In this document: piece after piece, positions 1 to 7,614 of the stretch
Numbering within the stretch: position 1 is the stretch's first letter
Layout of the letters: every line of letters begins with the position of its first letter
Assembly: GCA_964560875.1 (NCBI GenBank)
Contig: CAZLMW010000106.1
Coordinates: 1 to 27,604 of the forward strand
Origin: CAZLMW01 sp964560875
GTDB lineage: Bacteria; Myxococcota_A; UBA9042
Direction of reading: 5' to 3'
Length of the DNA stretch: 27,604 nt
Made by a program: the position numbers and the translations under genes
The notes under the pieces: generated by a model
The model's database searches: none
What the model was told of the DNA's origin: nothing
What the model saw: only the letters and a program-made list of their open reading frames with translations

Positions 1-2
1 CC

Positions 3-1532
3 GGGCCGTGGCATTCCAAGCTCTTCAACGCGGCTGGCCAGCTCCAAGATGGCCCCAATGGCGAGCGCCTCATCGACTACAGCTACGCGGGGTATCGCAA
101 CTCCAACGTCCCGTTGCCTGCACAAGGTTCCGTCACGGTCGACGTCGGCAAGACGGCTGATCCAACCGGCAACAAAGACAGCACCGCCGCCATCCAAGCA
201 GCGATCGACGCCGTCGCCAAGGCCAAGGGAGGCGTCGTCTTCATCCCGGCCGGGCTCTACCGACTCGACGGCGTGCTCACCATCAGCGCCTCGGGCACGG
301 TGATTCGTGGCGCGGGACCGACCAAGACCCGGCTGTATTTCACCCGGCATAAGAACATGGCCCACAAGGCCCACATCACGTTCGCCGGCAAGCTGAAATA
401 CAGCGCAACCATGACCGCGCACGTCGCGCCCGGTGGTCCCAAGCCGGTCTTTCACATGGGCACGTTCTTCAACAACGCCAGCGGCTTCTCGAAAGGCGAC
501 GACGTGGCGATCGGCATCACGATCACCAAGGGCTTCATCGCGGACCACAAGATGGCCGGCACCTGGAAGGCCTTCAACGACACCTGGCAACCCTTCTTCT
601 GGCGCACAATCAAGACGATCAAGCCGTCCTGGCACGGCAGCCACGGCGTGAAATGGGCAACACCGATTCCGTATCGCTTCAAGCACCGCGACGGCCCGAC
701 CGCAAAGAAGGTCACGGGCTACCTGGCTGAGTGCGGCTTGGAGGACTTGGCCATCGCCAACGCCGTGGATTGGGACGCCGCATGGGCCAACAACCAGGTG
801 CACGCCGTCAACTTCATCGCGGTCAAGGACTGCTGGGTCTGGCGGGTACACAGCTTCGACGGGCCTGGACCGGCCAAGGAAGGGCTGCACAAGGGCGCGC
901 ACCTGCAATCGAGCGGCATCATGGTCAAGCTCAGCAAGCGCGTGTCGGTGGTCGACTGCAAGCTCGCCAAGTCCCAAAACCGCGGGGGTGGCGGCAACGG
1001 CTACCTTTTCGAGGTACGTCAGTCGTCACACATCCTGACCAAGAACTGCGTCGCCGACGGCGGCCGGCACAACTTCATCCAGAACTGGGGTTTTGGCACC
1101 AGCGGGTGCGTCTGGACCGGCGTCACCAGCAAAAACGGCCAGGCCTGGTTCAGCAAGTCGATCGCCATCGCCCCGGTCGGACTGTCCGAATTCCATCACT
1201 CGCTCGCCATGTTCAACCTGGTGGACGACAGCGTCTTTGACGACGGGTGGGCGTCCAAGAATCGCGGGCAGTACAGCACTGGCGCCGGTCACACCGCCCA
1301 TGAGAACGCGATCTGGAACGCGCGCGGCAAAGGCATCGTACTCAGCTACAACTTCGGCCGCGGCTACGTCGTCGGCACCGGCCCCAAGCTCTCCGTGGCG
1401 ACCAAGCTGTCCGATCCCGGCGCCAAGTTCACCGAACCCGAAGATTGGACCGAGGGCGTCGGAAAGGCCGCCACGTTGCAGCCGCAGTCGCTGTTTTCTG
1501 CGCAGTTGAAGAAGCGCGTGAACAAGCCGTAA
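3..1532 (+). CDS. Pectate-lyase-like right-handed beta-helix protein, 5' partial
   Basis: The frame is open from the left edge, so the gene starts upstream; the first internal start (TTG at 114) is not the real one. The N-terminal part visible here has the DYSYAGYRN motif. It is followed by a stretch where many residues fit the pectate-lyase-superfamily opening: NKDSTAAIQAAIDAVAK, then GGVVFIPAGLYRLDG, then a GTVIRGAG turn. The later half carries the short strand-turn repeats expected of a parallel beta-helix, such as VSVVDCKLAKSQNRGG and HILTKNCVADGG. The family includes secreted polysaccharide lyases and glycoside hydrolases, but fold alone does not give the substrate and I see no decisive catalytic signature. 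Any signal peptide would lie outside the window. It converges on the next gene with only 27 bp between the stops. The family call is fairly secure; the activity is not. Confidence 0.8.
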   Translation, partial: GPWHSKLFNAAGQLQDGPNGERLIDYSYAGYRNSNVPLPAQGSVTVDVGKTADPTGNKDSTAAIQAAIDAVAKAKGGVVFIPAGLYRLDGVLTISASGTVIRGAGPTKTRLYFTRHKNMAHKAHITFAGKLKYSATMTAHVAPGGPKPVFHMGTFFNNASGFSKGDDVAIGITITKGFIADHKMAGTWKAFNDTWQPFFWRTIKTIKPSWHGSHGVKWATPIPYRFKHRDGPTAKKVTGYLAECGLEDLAIANAVDWDAAWANNQVHAVNFIAVKDCWVWRVHSFDGPGPAKEGLHKGAHLQSSGIMVKLSKRVSVVDCKLAKSQNRGGGGNGYLFEVRQSSHILTKNCVADGGRHNFIQNWGFGTSGCVWTGVTSKNGQAWFSKSIAIAPVGLSEFHHSLAMFNLVDDSVFDDGWASKNRGQYSTGAGHTAHENAIWNARGKGIVLSYNFGRGYVVGTGPKLSVATKLSDPGAKFTEPEDWTEGVGKAATLQPQSLFSAQLKKRVNKP

Positions 1533-1559
1533 CCGCAGGCCGGCTTTCTCATCAAGGGT

Positions 1560-2399
1560 TCAGTAGCGAAGATCCGCGACCACGCCGTAGTGATCGGACG
1601 GCTGCACGCCGTCGACAGGCTCGACTCCGAAGAGCTCACACCGCGTCACGTGTCCGCGCCCGCCACGGGTCGGAGCGCCGACGAGGACATAGTCGATACG
1701 CCGGTTGCGCTCGAGGTCAGCTGCGGCCAGCGGGTTGTTGTTGTGCCACGTGAAGCCGGGCCCATCGCCGGCGACTTCCCATGCGTCGAAGAAGCTCAGC
1801 CCCTCGACCGGTGTCGGAGCCCGTCCGGTGAGCATGCGGATGCAATCGGCGTTTGGCGGGGCGTTCAGGTCGCCGCAGAGGATCGGCGGCATGGCCTGGC
1901 GCTCGGGATCGGGCGGATGATGGGCCGCGACGGATTGCGCGGTGGTGCGAAGCTCGTCGATGCGGATCGCCTCGTGCTCGTACTTGTAGTGAACGTGGGT
2001 GGTGTGCACGTCGACCGGACCTCTCGGGCCGTCGATCGTGGCGTACACAGCCAGGCGGAATTCGTCGAGCTCGGGCGGGCATGGCAAGCCGAGATGCCCG
2101 TGTTTGGCGATCGGCCACCGCGACAGGATCGCGTTTCCGAAGCGTTGCCCGGCGAAATCCATCCGCGCGGCGAACGTCCAATGCATGCCGAGCGCTTCGG
2201 CGATCGCACGCGGCTGGCTGTCGTCACCCCACTCCCAGGCTTCCTGCAGGCAGATGATGTCCGCGTCCACGGCGCGCAGCGTCTCCAGGATCGGCTCTTG
2301 CCTCGGTTGCCAATCGCCAAACCGCCACCACACGTTCCAGGTAGCGATGCGCAATGTCGTCTGGACAAGGGGGCCGTACCGCTCGCTGGGCGTGCTCAT
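1560..2399 (-). CDS. Endonuclease/exonuclease/phosphatase (EEP) family metal-dependent hydrolase
   Basis: This 279-residue protein has the full EEP catalytic set. ATWNVWW carries Asn22, CLQEAWEW carries the metal-binding Glu53, HTTHVHYKYEH is the central His segment, CGDLNAPP is the Asp-x-Asn motif, RIDYVLV follows, and QPSDHYGV has the catalytic Asp269-His270 pair. Such enzymes cleave phosphodiester or phosphomonoester bonds in nucleic acids, phosphoinositides or sphingolipids; the substrate cannot be told here. I start at the ATG whose complement is at 2397-2399, because a GGAG ribosome site sits just upstream and the EEP domain begins about 15 residues later. The open frame continues to 2927, but that extension overlaps the divergent hydrolase and looks like antisense shadow. 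No signal peptide is seen, so it is probably cytoplasmic. Confidence 0.88.
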   Translation of the reverse strand: MSTPSERYGPLVQTTLRIATWNVWWRFGDWQPRQEPILETLRAVDADIICLQEAWEWGDDSQPRAIAEALGMHWTFAARMDFAGQRFGNAILSRWPIAKHGHLGLPCPPELDEFRLAVYATIDGPRGPVDVHTTHVHYKYEHEAIRIDELRTTAQSVAAHHPPDPERQAMPPILCGDLNAPPNADCIRMLTGRAPTPVEGLSFFDAWEVAGDGPGFTWHNNNPLAAADLERNRRIDYVLVGAPTRGGRGHVTRCELFGVEPVDGVQPSDHYGVVADLRY

Positions 2400-2474
2400 C
2401 CGCTCTCCGAAAGTTGCTGATGCTGCCGGCCCACGACGGTCGACGCCGGTCGCCGGGGACGCCACTATGGGCCG
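2400..2474. promoter_or_regulatory. Divergent intergenic region between the EEP gene and the hydrolase gene
   Basis: This 75-bp gap separates two divergent start codons and must hold any promoters local to both genes. On the minus side a GGAG ribosome site precedes the EEP start. On the plus side no convincing Shine-Dalgarno is seen before the ATG at 2475. I do not recognise clear -35/-10 boxes. Confidence 0.3.
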
Positions 2475-3278
2475 ATGTCCACAACGATCGCCACCCCCAC
2501 AGGCTTTGCTCGCTCCGACTTCTCCGCCAATGGCGTCACGCGTCCGCTGTTCACCCGCGGTGACGGGCCCGGCGTCGTCATCATCCACGAGGTCCCCGGC
2601 ATCACGCCGCAGGTCATCGCGTTCGCCAATCGCGTCGCCGACGACGGCTTCTTCGTCGCCCTGCCCGTGCTCTTTGGTGTGCCCGGAAAGCCGTTCGGTT
2701 GGGGCTACAACACCTCGCAGATCGCCGCCGCTTGCGTGCGCAAGGAATTCCACGTCCTCGCATCCGATCGAAGCAGCCCCATCACGACTTTCTTGCGCGC
2801 CCTTTGTCGCGACGTCCACAAGCAGCGCGGCGGTCCCGGAGTCGGGGCGATCGGCATGTGTTTGACGGGCAACTTCGCCCTTTCGCTGGCGGTGGATGAG
2901 AGCCTGATGGCGCCCGTCCTGTCCCAACCATCGCTGCCGTTTCCGTTCTCACCGAGCCTGCGCCGCGGCCTGCACATCTCCCCCGACGACCTTGCCATCG
3001 TGAAGAGACGGTGCGCAGCCGATCCCGGACTCAAGGTCATCGGGCTGCGGTTTGCCGGCGACCCGATGTGTCCACGGTCGCGGTTTGACCGGTTGCGAGA
3101 GGAATTCGGCGACAGCTTCGAGGGCATCGAGCTACCGGACGCATCCGCCAACCCCAACATGCCCGGACCCGCTCACAGCGTCGTGACCAATCACCTGATC
3201 GACGAGGAAGGCGAGCCCACCCGCGCCGCGCTTGATCGCGTGCTGAGCTATTTTCACGAGCGCCTCGACGGCGGCTGA
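2475..3278 (+). CDS. Dienelactone hydrolase family alpha/beta-hydrolase
   Basis: The 267-residue protein has the dienelactone hydrolase (DLH) layout. An early strand GVVIIHEVPGITP carries the Glu equivalent to the one that orients the DLH nucleophile. The nucleophile elbow GMCLTGN uses Cys129 instead of Ser, as in true DLHs. Asp196 in FAGDPM and His234 in GPAHSVV complete a plausible Cys-Asp-His triad. DLHs open cyclic dienelactones in chloroaromatic breakdown, but most family members act on unknown small esters or lactones, and no catabolic neighbours support a specific pathway. No signal peptide is present, so a cytoplasmic enzyme is expected. It is transcribed divergently from the EEP gene. 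The ATG at 2475 is the first in-frame start and puts the fold at its usual length. Confidence 0.85.
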   Translation: MSTTIATPTGFARSDFSANGVTRPLFTRGDGPGVVIIHEVPGITPQVIAFANRVADDGFFVALPVLFGVPGKPFGWGYNTSQIAAACVRKEFHVLASDRSSPITTFLRALCRDVHKQRGGPGVGAIGMCLTGNFALSLAVDESLMAPVLSQPSLPFPFSPSLRRGLHISPDDLAIVKRRCAADPGLKVIGLRFAGDPMCPRSRFDRLREEFGDSFEGIELPDASANPNMPGPAHSVVTNHLIDEEGEPTRAALDRVLSYFHERLDGG

Positions 3279-3465
3279 TTTACAGCCACAAAAGCAGTAC
3301 AAACCAGCCTGATCTCCAGCGCTTACTCACTGGTCTGAGACCCGCAAATCGGGACCCGTAAGCCGGGCTGCGCCAGCACAAAATGCGGCGCGCGGTTGAA
3401 TGCTTCTGGCCGACCCCACGTCTTCCCTCCAAGCGCCACGACGGCGCGTGACCTGGAGGTCCACG

Positions 3466-4280
3466 ATGAATAGCCGCCCCCGCCCCATGTTCTTGTTTTT
3501 ATTCACTTCTTTCGCGCTCATCTTCACCGCCAGCAGCGCTTTTGCTTGCGGTGGCTACGGTGCGCCGCACCAGCATGGCCCCAACGGCGTGCGTGAGATG
3601 ACGGTGCAACAGGTACACCACGCCAAAGTCCTGCGACCTCGCATCCGCACAGCCGGCGTGCAGACCGTTGTTGTCAACCGCGGGCCGAATCACGAGCACA
3701 TTCACACCCACACCATCGGTCATCCCGCTGGAGGCAACGCCGGCGTCGTGGTCCAGGCACGTCCCGGTTGGCGTCGCAACAAGCTTCGTGGCCACGCGTG
3801 GCTCATCAAGAAGCAGCAGCGCAAGATTCAGCGCCTGCAGGCCGACCTCGCCCAGATGCAGGCCGAAATCGCCGTCCGTGACCGCCGACTCGCCCGCCGC
3901 GACCGCCAAATCCGCAACCGGGACCGCCAGCTTCGCGACCTGAACCGGCGCGTGTCGATGCGGCGCCACCACCAGCGCCGAGGCATGAAGCGCCGAGCCA
4001 TGCAGCGCCGAGCCATGCAGCGCCGAGCCATGCAGCGCCGAGCNNNNNNNNNNNNNNNNNNNNNNNNNNNNNNNNNNNNNNNNNNNNNNNNNNNNNNNNN
4101 NNNNNNNNNNNNNNNNNNNNNNNNNNNNNNNNNNNNNNNNNNNAGCGCCGAGCCATGCAGCGCCGAGCCATGCAGCGCCGAGCCATGCAGCGCCGAGCCA
4201 TGCAGCGCCGAGATATGCAGCGCCGAGGTATGACGGGCCGGGTCGCGTACCTGGGCGGAACGCGCGCGACCATCCGTTAG
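3466..4280 (+). CDS. Secreted Arg-rich coiled-coil protein with RRAMQ tandem repeats, interrupted by an assembly gap
   Basis: I do not recognise a family. The ATG at 3466 follows a good GGAGG site and gives a signal peptide ending SSAFA, with cleavage before Cys28. The Phe at -2 argues against a lipobox. A His-rich segment follows (HQHGPNG, NHEHIHTHTIGH). Residues about 113-165 form a charged heptad-like helix starting LIKKQQRKIQRLQADL, probably a coiled coil. The protein then runs into RRAMQ pentapeptides. The 100-N gap at 4044-4143 shifts frame artificially: read straight through, it gives a nonsense tail ending at 4233. After the gap the RRAMQ frame continues through RRDMQ and RRGMT to a TAG at 4278-4280, ending YLGGTRATIR, which I take as the true C-terminus. 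The true length is unknown. The high positive charge could suit binding to nucleic acid or an acidic polymer, but that is a guess. Confidence 0.7.
3976..4235 (+). repeat. 15-bp in-frame tandem repeat encoding RRAMQ, containing a gap
   Basis: The unit is cgccgagccatgcag. Before the gap there is a degenerate first unit (RRGMK), three perfect units and a partial fourth. After it there are four perfect units, then RRDMQ and RRGMT. Edge units are diverged and interior units identical, as expected for a recently expanded array. The break occurs at base 8 of the unit and resumes at base 14, so a perfect array needs a missing length of 5 plus a multiple of 15. The 100 Ns do not fit. Confidence 0.95.
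4044..4143. other. Assembly gap of 100 N
   Basis: A run of exactly 100 N lies inside the RRAMQ repeat array. The round number, and its mismatch with both reading frame and repeat phase, show a placeholder of unknown true length. Confidence 0.99.
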
Positions 4281-4313
4281 CGCTCCACCACACTCCCCAC
4301 TCCCCCGGCGACG

Positions 4314-4351
4314 ACCGGTCCTTCCCCCCGAGGACCGGTTGTTGTCGTTTT
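4314..4351 (+). terminator. Probable intrinsic terminator after the RRAMQ-repeat gene
   Basis: A perfect 9-bp stem (accggtcct at 4314-4322 with aggaccggt at 4331-4339) closes an 8-nt loop. It is followed by a moderately T-rich stretch ending in tttt. It lies 34 bp after the proposed TAG at 4278-4280, which supports that stop codon. The T tract is weaker than in a classic terminator. Confidence 0.55.
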
Positions 4352-4419
4352 GCCCGTGCCGATTGATGTGCATGCGGACTCCGTCGTCGTCTTTCGGAGG
4401 CTGATCCACTACCCTTTTC

Positions 4420-4439
4420 GCCCGAACTCGGGCCTTTTT
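4420..4439 (+). promoter_or_regulatory. Hairpin plus T5 directly before the TULIP-like gene start
   Basis: A gcccg/cgggc stem with a 4-nt loop is followed by c and ttttt. It is terminator-like in shape but ends only 11 bp before the ATG at 4451, immediately before the G-rich putative ribosome site. It could be a second terminator for upstream transcription or a leader structure that affects expression of the lipoprotein genes. The stem is short, so chance is possible. Confidence 0.35.
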
Positions 4440-4450
4440 GGGGGGTAGCC

Positions 4451-7400
4451 ATGCGCACAAACATCCGGTTTGTACCGGCAACGACCGCGCTGAGCCTGGC
4501 GCTGGTCGCATTGCTGGTTGGATGCGGTACCGACGGCACCAGCGATGGCCCTGGCACAATTCAGCTCAACGATGGCGGAACCAGCGACGGTGGCGCCACG
4601 AGCGCGGACACCGGAAATAGCGGCGCGGACGCTAGCGTCGACAACAGCGACGTGTCAGTGGCCGTCGACACCGGACCTCGCCAGCGCGGTTCCTGCCCGG
4701 TCGATCGCTGCGCCGTGGCCGATGGCTGTTTCGAAAACGGCAAACGAAACCCCAACAACGCCTGCCAAATCTGCGCCGTGCTCGTGCGCAATGACGACTG
4801 GTCGGCCGACGACGCAGCGAAGTGCGACGATAACAGCCCCTGCACAACCAAGGACCGCTGCGACAACGGCCTGTGCAAGGGCGATCCCGGCGCGTGTAAC
4901 GACAACAACCCATGCACGACCGATCGCTGCGAGAAAAAGGACGGCAAATCCACCTGCGCGTATGCCCCCAACCCGGCGCCATGCAGCGACGGCGACGTCT
5001 GCACGGTGGGCGACAAGTGCGAAGGCACCAAGTGCACCGCTGGCAAAGCGCGGGACTGCAACGACGGCAACGCGTGCACGTCCGACAGCTGCAACCCCGA
5101 AAAAGGCTGCTCGTCCACGCCCCTGACCTCCGGCGCCTGCAACGACAGCAACCCGTGCACCGATAAGGACGCCTGCAACAAGGCCGGCGCGTGCGCGGGC
5201 AAGCCCATGGCGTGCGATGACAACAACCTGTGCACTCTCGACGGCTGCTCGGTAAAGACCGGCTGCAAGCACAAAAACATCGCATCGCTCTGCAAAGACG
5301 ACAGCGTCTGCACCGACGACAAGTGCGACCCCAAGTCCGGCTGCGTCTACGGGTTCACGACCAAGCCATGCAACGACGCGAACGTCTGCACGACCGGCGA
5401 CGCCTGCGCCAAGGGCATCTGCATCGGCCAAAAGGTCGCCACCGACGACAAGAACCCGTGCACCAACGACTCCTGCGACGCCAAGACCGGCGTCAAGCAC
5501 GTCGCCAACACCCTGCCCTGCGACGACGGCGACAAGTGCACAGTCGACGATGTGTGCGCCAACAAGGCCTGCAAGAAGGGCAAGGCCAAGGTCTGCAAGG
5601 ACGGCAACAGCTGCACCGATGACAGCTGCGCGGCCAAGACCGGCTGCGTGTTCAAGGCCCACACCAAGGCCTGCGACGACGGCAACAAGTGCACCGAAAA
5701 AGACGCCTGCAAACCCGGCGCCAAGCCCGCCGACGCCAAGTGCGTAGGCACCAAGGTCAACTGCAACGACGGCAGCGCCTGCACCACCGACGCCTGCGAC
5801 ACCAAGAAGGGATGCACGCACACGCTCGTCGTCAGCAACAAGTGCCGGCCGGTGATCACCGTCACCTATCCGCCGCGCGGCGCGACCATCAAGAAGTCCA
5901 CGTCGACCATCACCATCAAGGGCAAGGTCGTCAGCGGCGCGGGCCCGATCACCTCGTTCAAGCTCAACGGCAAGGCGGTCAAGTTGGGCAGCGGCGGCAC
6001 CTTCTCGATCCCGCGCGCGTCGGTCGTCGGCGGCAACACGCTGCTTTTCGAGGCGCAGGACAAGCTGGGCAGCAAGCGCAGGCGGGTGCAGGCCTACCTG
6101 TGGAGCAAGGTCTTTTTCAGACCGGACAAGAAGAAGCCGAAGAGCGGGATGGTGACACCCGGGATGGCGTTCTTCATGGACAAGACGACCATCGACGACG
6201 GCAAACACACGCTGCCGCCCAACGACCTGGCGACGATCTTCGAGTTGTACCTCAAGGGCATGGACATCAAGAAGCTGCTGACCTCTGGCAAGAAGGACCC
6301 CAAGGACCCGGATTTCACCTTCTCGGGGATGCCGATCTACATCGACAAGGTCACGTATGGCTCGCCCAAGGTGAAGCTCGTGCCGATCACAGGCGCGCTG
6401 AAGATGACCGCGACGATCCCCAACCTGAAGGCCGACTTGCGCATCCGTCGCAAGAAGTTCCTGGGCGGCTGGTCGACCTACAAAGGCACGATGACGGCGA
6501 CGACGATCGTGATCAACGCGACCATCGTGCCCAAGGTCGTGGGCGGCAAGATCAAGAGCGAGACCAAGAACGTCTCGGTGGTGCTCAACGGCTTCAACCT
6601 GAAGGTGTCCGGCGGCGTCGGCGGCTGGATCATCAACGCCATCCTGGGCGTGTTCAAGAACACCGTGAAGAACCGGCTGCAGGCGGAATTTGCCAAGTCG
6701 ATAGCCGGCGCCCTTGGGCCAGCGGTTGCCAACGCGCTCAATGCGTTGGCGCTGTCGTTCGATTTCGACCTGCCGCGGCTCGACGACCCGAAAAAGAAGA
6801 TCAACGTCAGCGTCATCACCGATATGTGGGGCACCGACATCCGCCCCGATGGCGCGCGTTTCGACCTGCGCACGGGGGCCTATGCCGACAAGAAGAACAG
6901 CATCAGCAACCTCGGCGTGCCGGGTCGCGTCAACTGCGGATCGGGCGTCCAGAAGCTGTATGTGCCGCGCAAGGATAAGCTCGAGCTCGGGCTGGCCGAC
7001 GACGTGCTCAACTCGATCCTGTACGCGGCGTGGCTCGGTGGTTTGCTTGAATTCCCGGTGCCGGCGTCGATGTCGGGCAAGGTCGACCTCAAGAGCTACG
7101 GCGTGACCGACCTGAAGATGAAGGCCAAGGCGTATCTCGCGCCGACCGTTACCGACTGCAACGCCAAGAAGGCGCCCAAGGCCCACATCGGCGATTTCCG
7201 GATCGACGCGTCGATGAAGCTGCTCGGTCAGCCGATGAACGTCGTGATGTGGGCGTCGTTTACCGCCGGGGTGAAGATCGAGGTAAAGAACAGCGCCGTG
7301 TCCTTGAGCCTCACCGCCATCGAGAAGATCGACACCGAGATCAATGTCGTGCAGGACAAGATGATCGGCTCGGAGGCGGCGATCGATAAGCTCATCAGCG

Positions 7401-7582
7401 AGTCGCTGGTCAAGGGGCTGATGGGCACGCTCGGCGGCCAAGCGCTCGGATCGTTCCCGCTGCCGGTCGTGGACCTGAGCAAGTCGATGTCGGGCATTCC
7501 CAAGGGAACCGGCATCGCCATCAATCCCCAGAAGGTGCTGCGGCTGTATGGCAACACCGTCATCGCGGGGAGCCTCAAATGA
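4451..7582 (+). CDS. Cys-rich repeat lipoprotein with Ig-like domain and C-terminal BPI/TULIP-like lipid-binding domain
   Basis: The 1043-residue protein starts with a signal peptide and lipobox LLVGC (Cys25). A Gly/Asp/Ser/Thr linker runs to about residue 80. Residues about 82-463 hold 13 copies of a C-T-x(2-3)-D-x-C repeat, alternating between two subtypes. Residues about 466-552 look like a bacterial Ig-like sandwich (ITVTYPPRGATI, TLLFEAQD). Residues about 567-1043 resemble mammalian BPI/LBP proteins. Points of similarity are an early IYIDKVTYGSPKVKLVPI strand pair, GGWIINAILGVFKNTVKNRL matching the BPI helix after VGWLIQLF, a LELGLADDVLNS segment like BPI YLGLSDYFFN, and a C-terminal FPLP (residues 1002-1005) followed by LRLYGN. 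TULIP domains bind lipids in a long groove. A surface role in binding or moving lipid or LPS is an inference. The stop overlaps a possible ATG of the next gene. Confidence 0.75.
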   Translation: MRTNIRFVPATTALSLALVALLVGCGTDGTSDGPGTIQLNDGGTSDGGATSADTGNSGADASVDNSDVSVAVDTGPRQRGSCPVDRCAVADGCFENGKRNPNNACQICAVLVRNDDWSADDAAKCDDNSPCTTKDRCDNGLCKGDPGACNDNNPCTTDRCEKKDGKSTCAYAPNPAPCSDGDVCTVGDKCEGTKCTAGKARDCNDGNACTSDSCNPEKGCSSTPLTSGACNDSNPCTDKDACNKAGACAGKPMACDDNNLCTLDGCSVKTGCKHKNIASLCKDDSVCTDDKCDPKSGCVYGFTTKPCNDANVCTTGDACAKGICIGQKVATDDKNPCTNDSCDAKTGVKHVANTLPCDDGDKCTVDDVCANKACKKGKAKVCKDGNSCTDDSCAAKTGCVFKAHTKACDDGNKCTEKDACKPGAKPADAKCVGTKVNCNDGSACTTDACDTKKGCTHTLVVSNKCRPVITVTYPPRGATIKKSTSTITIKGKVVSGAGPITSFKLNGKAVKLGSGGTFSIPRASVVGGNTLLFEAQDKLGSKRRRVQAYLWSKVFFRPDKKKPKSGMVTPGMAFFMDKTTIDDGKHTLPPNDLATIFELYLKGMDIKKLLTSGKKDPKDPDFTFSGMPIYIDKVTYGSPKVKLVPITGALKMTATIPNLKADLRIRRKKFLGGWSTYKGTMTATTIVINATIVPKVVGGKIKSETKNVSVVLNGFNLKVSGGVGGWIINAILGVFKNTVKNRLQAEFAKSIAGALGPAVANALNALALSFDFDLPRLDDPKKKINVSVITDMWGTDIRPDGARFDLRTGAYADKKNSISNLGVPGRVNCGSGVQKLYVPRKDKLELGLADDVLNSILYAAWLGGLLEFPVPASMSGKVDLKSYGVTDLKMKAKAYLAPTVTDCNAKKAPKAHIGDFRIDASMKLLGQPMNVVMWASFTAGVKIEVKNSAVSLSLTAIEKIDTEINVVQDKMIGSEAAIDKLISESLVKGLMGTLGGQALGSFPLPVVDLSKSMSGIPKGTGIAINPQKVLRLYGNTVIAGSLK

Positions 7583-7614
7583 TCGGCCGATTGGACCAGG
7601 TGAATTGCAGCACG

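Noticed and set aside
2400..2927. N-terminal extension of the EEP-family protein
   Set aside because: It overlaps the divergent hydrolase in antisense, has no domain character, and a good ribosome site supports the start at 2399.
4144..4233. C-terminal SAEPC repeat tail for the RRAMQ protein
   Set aside because: It appears only because the placeholder gap shifts frame. The RRAMQ frame resumes after the gap and has a natural stop and terminator.
4655..7441. A 928-codon open frame on the minus strand opposite the TULIP-like gene
   Set aside because: It is low in complexity, rich in Arg, Ala, Val and Gly, and mirrors the codon bias of the plus gene. The plus frame has a signal peptide, regular Cys repeats and recognisable domains.
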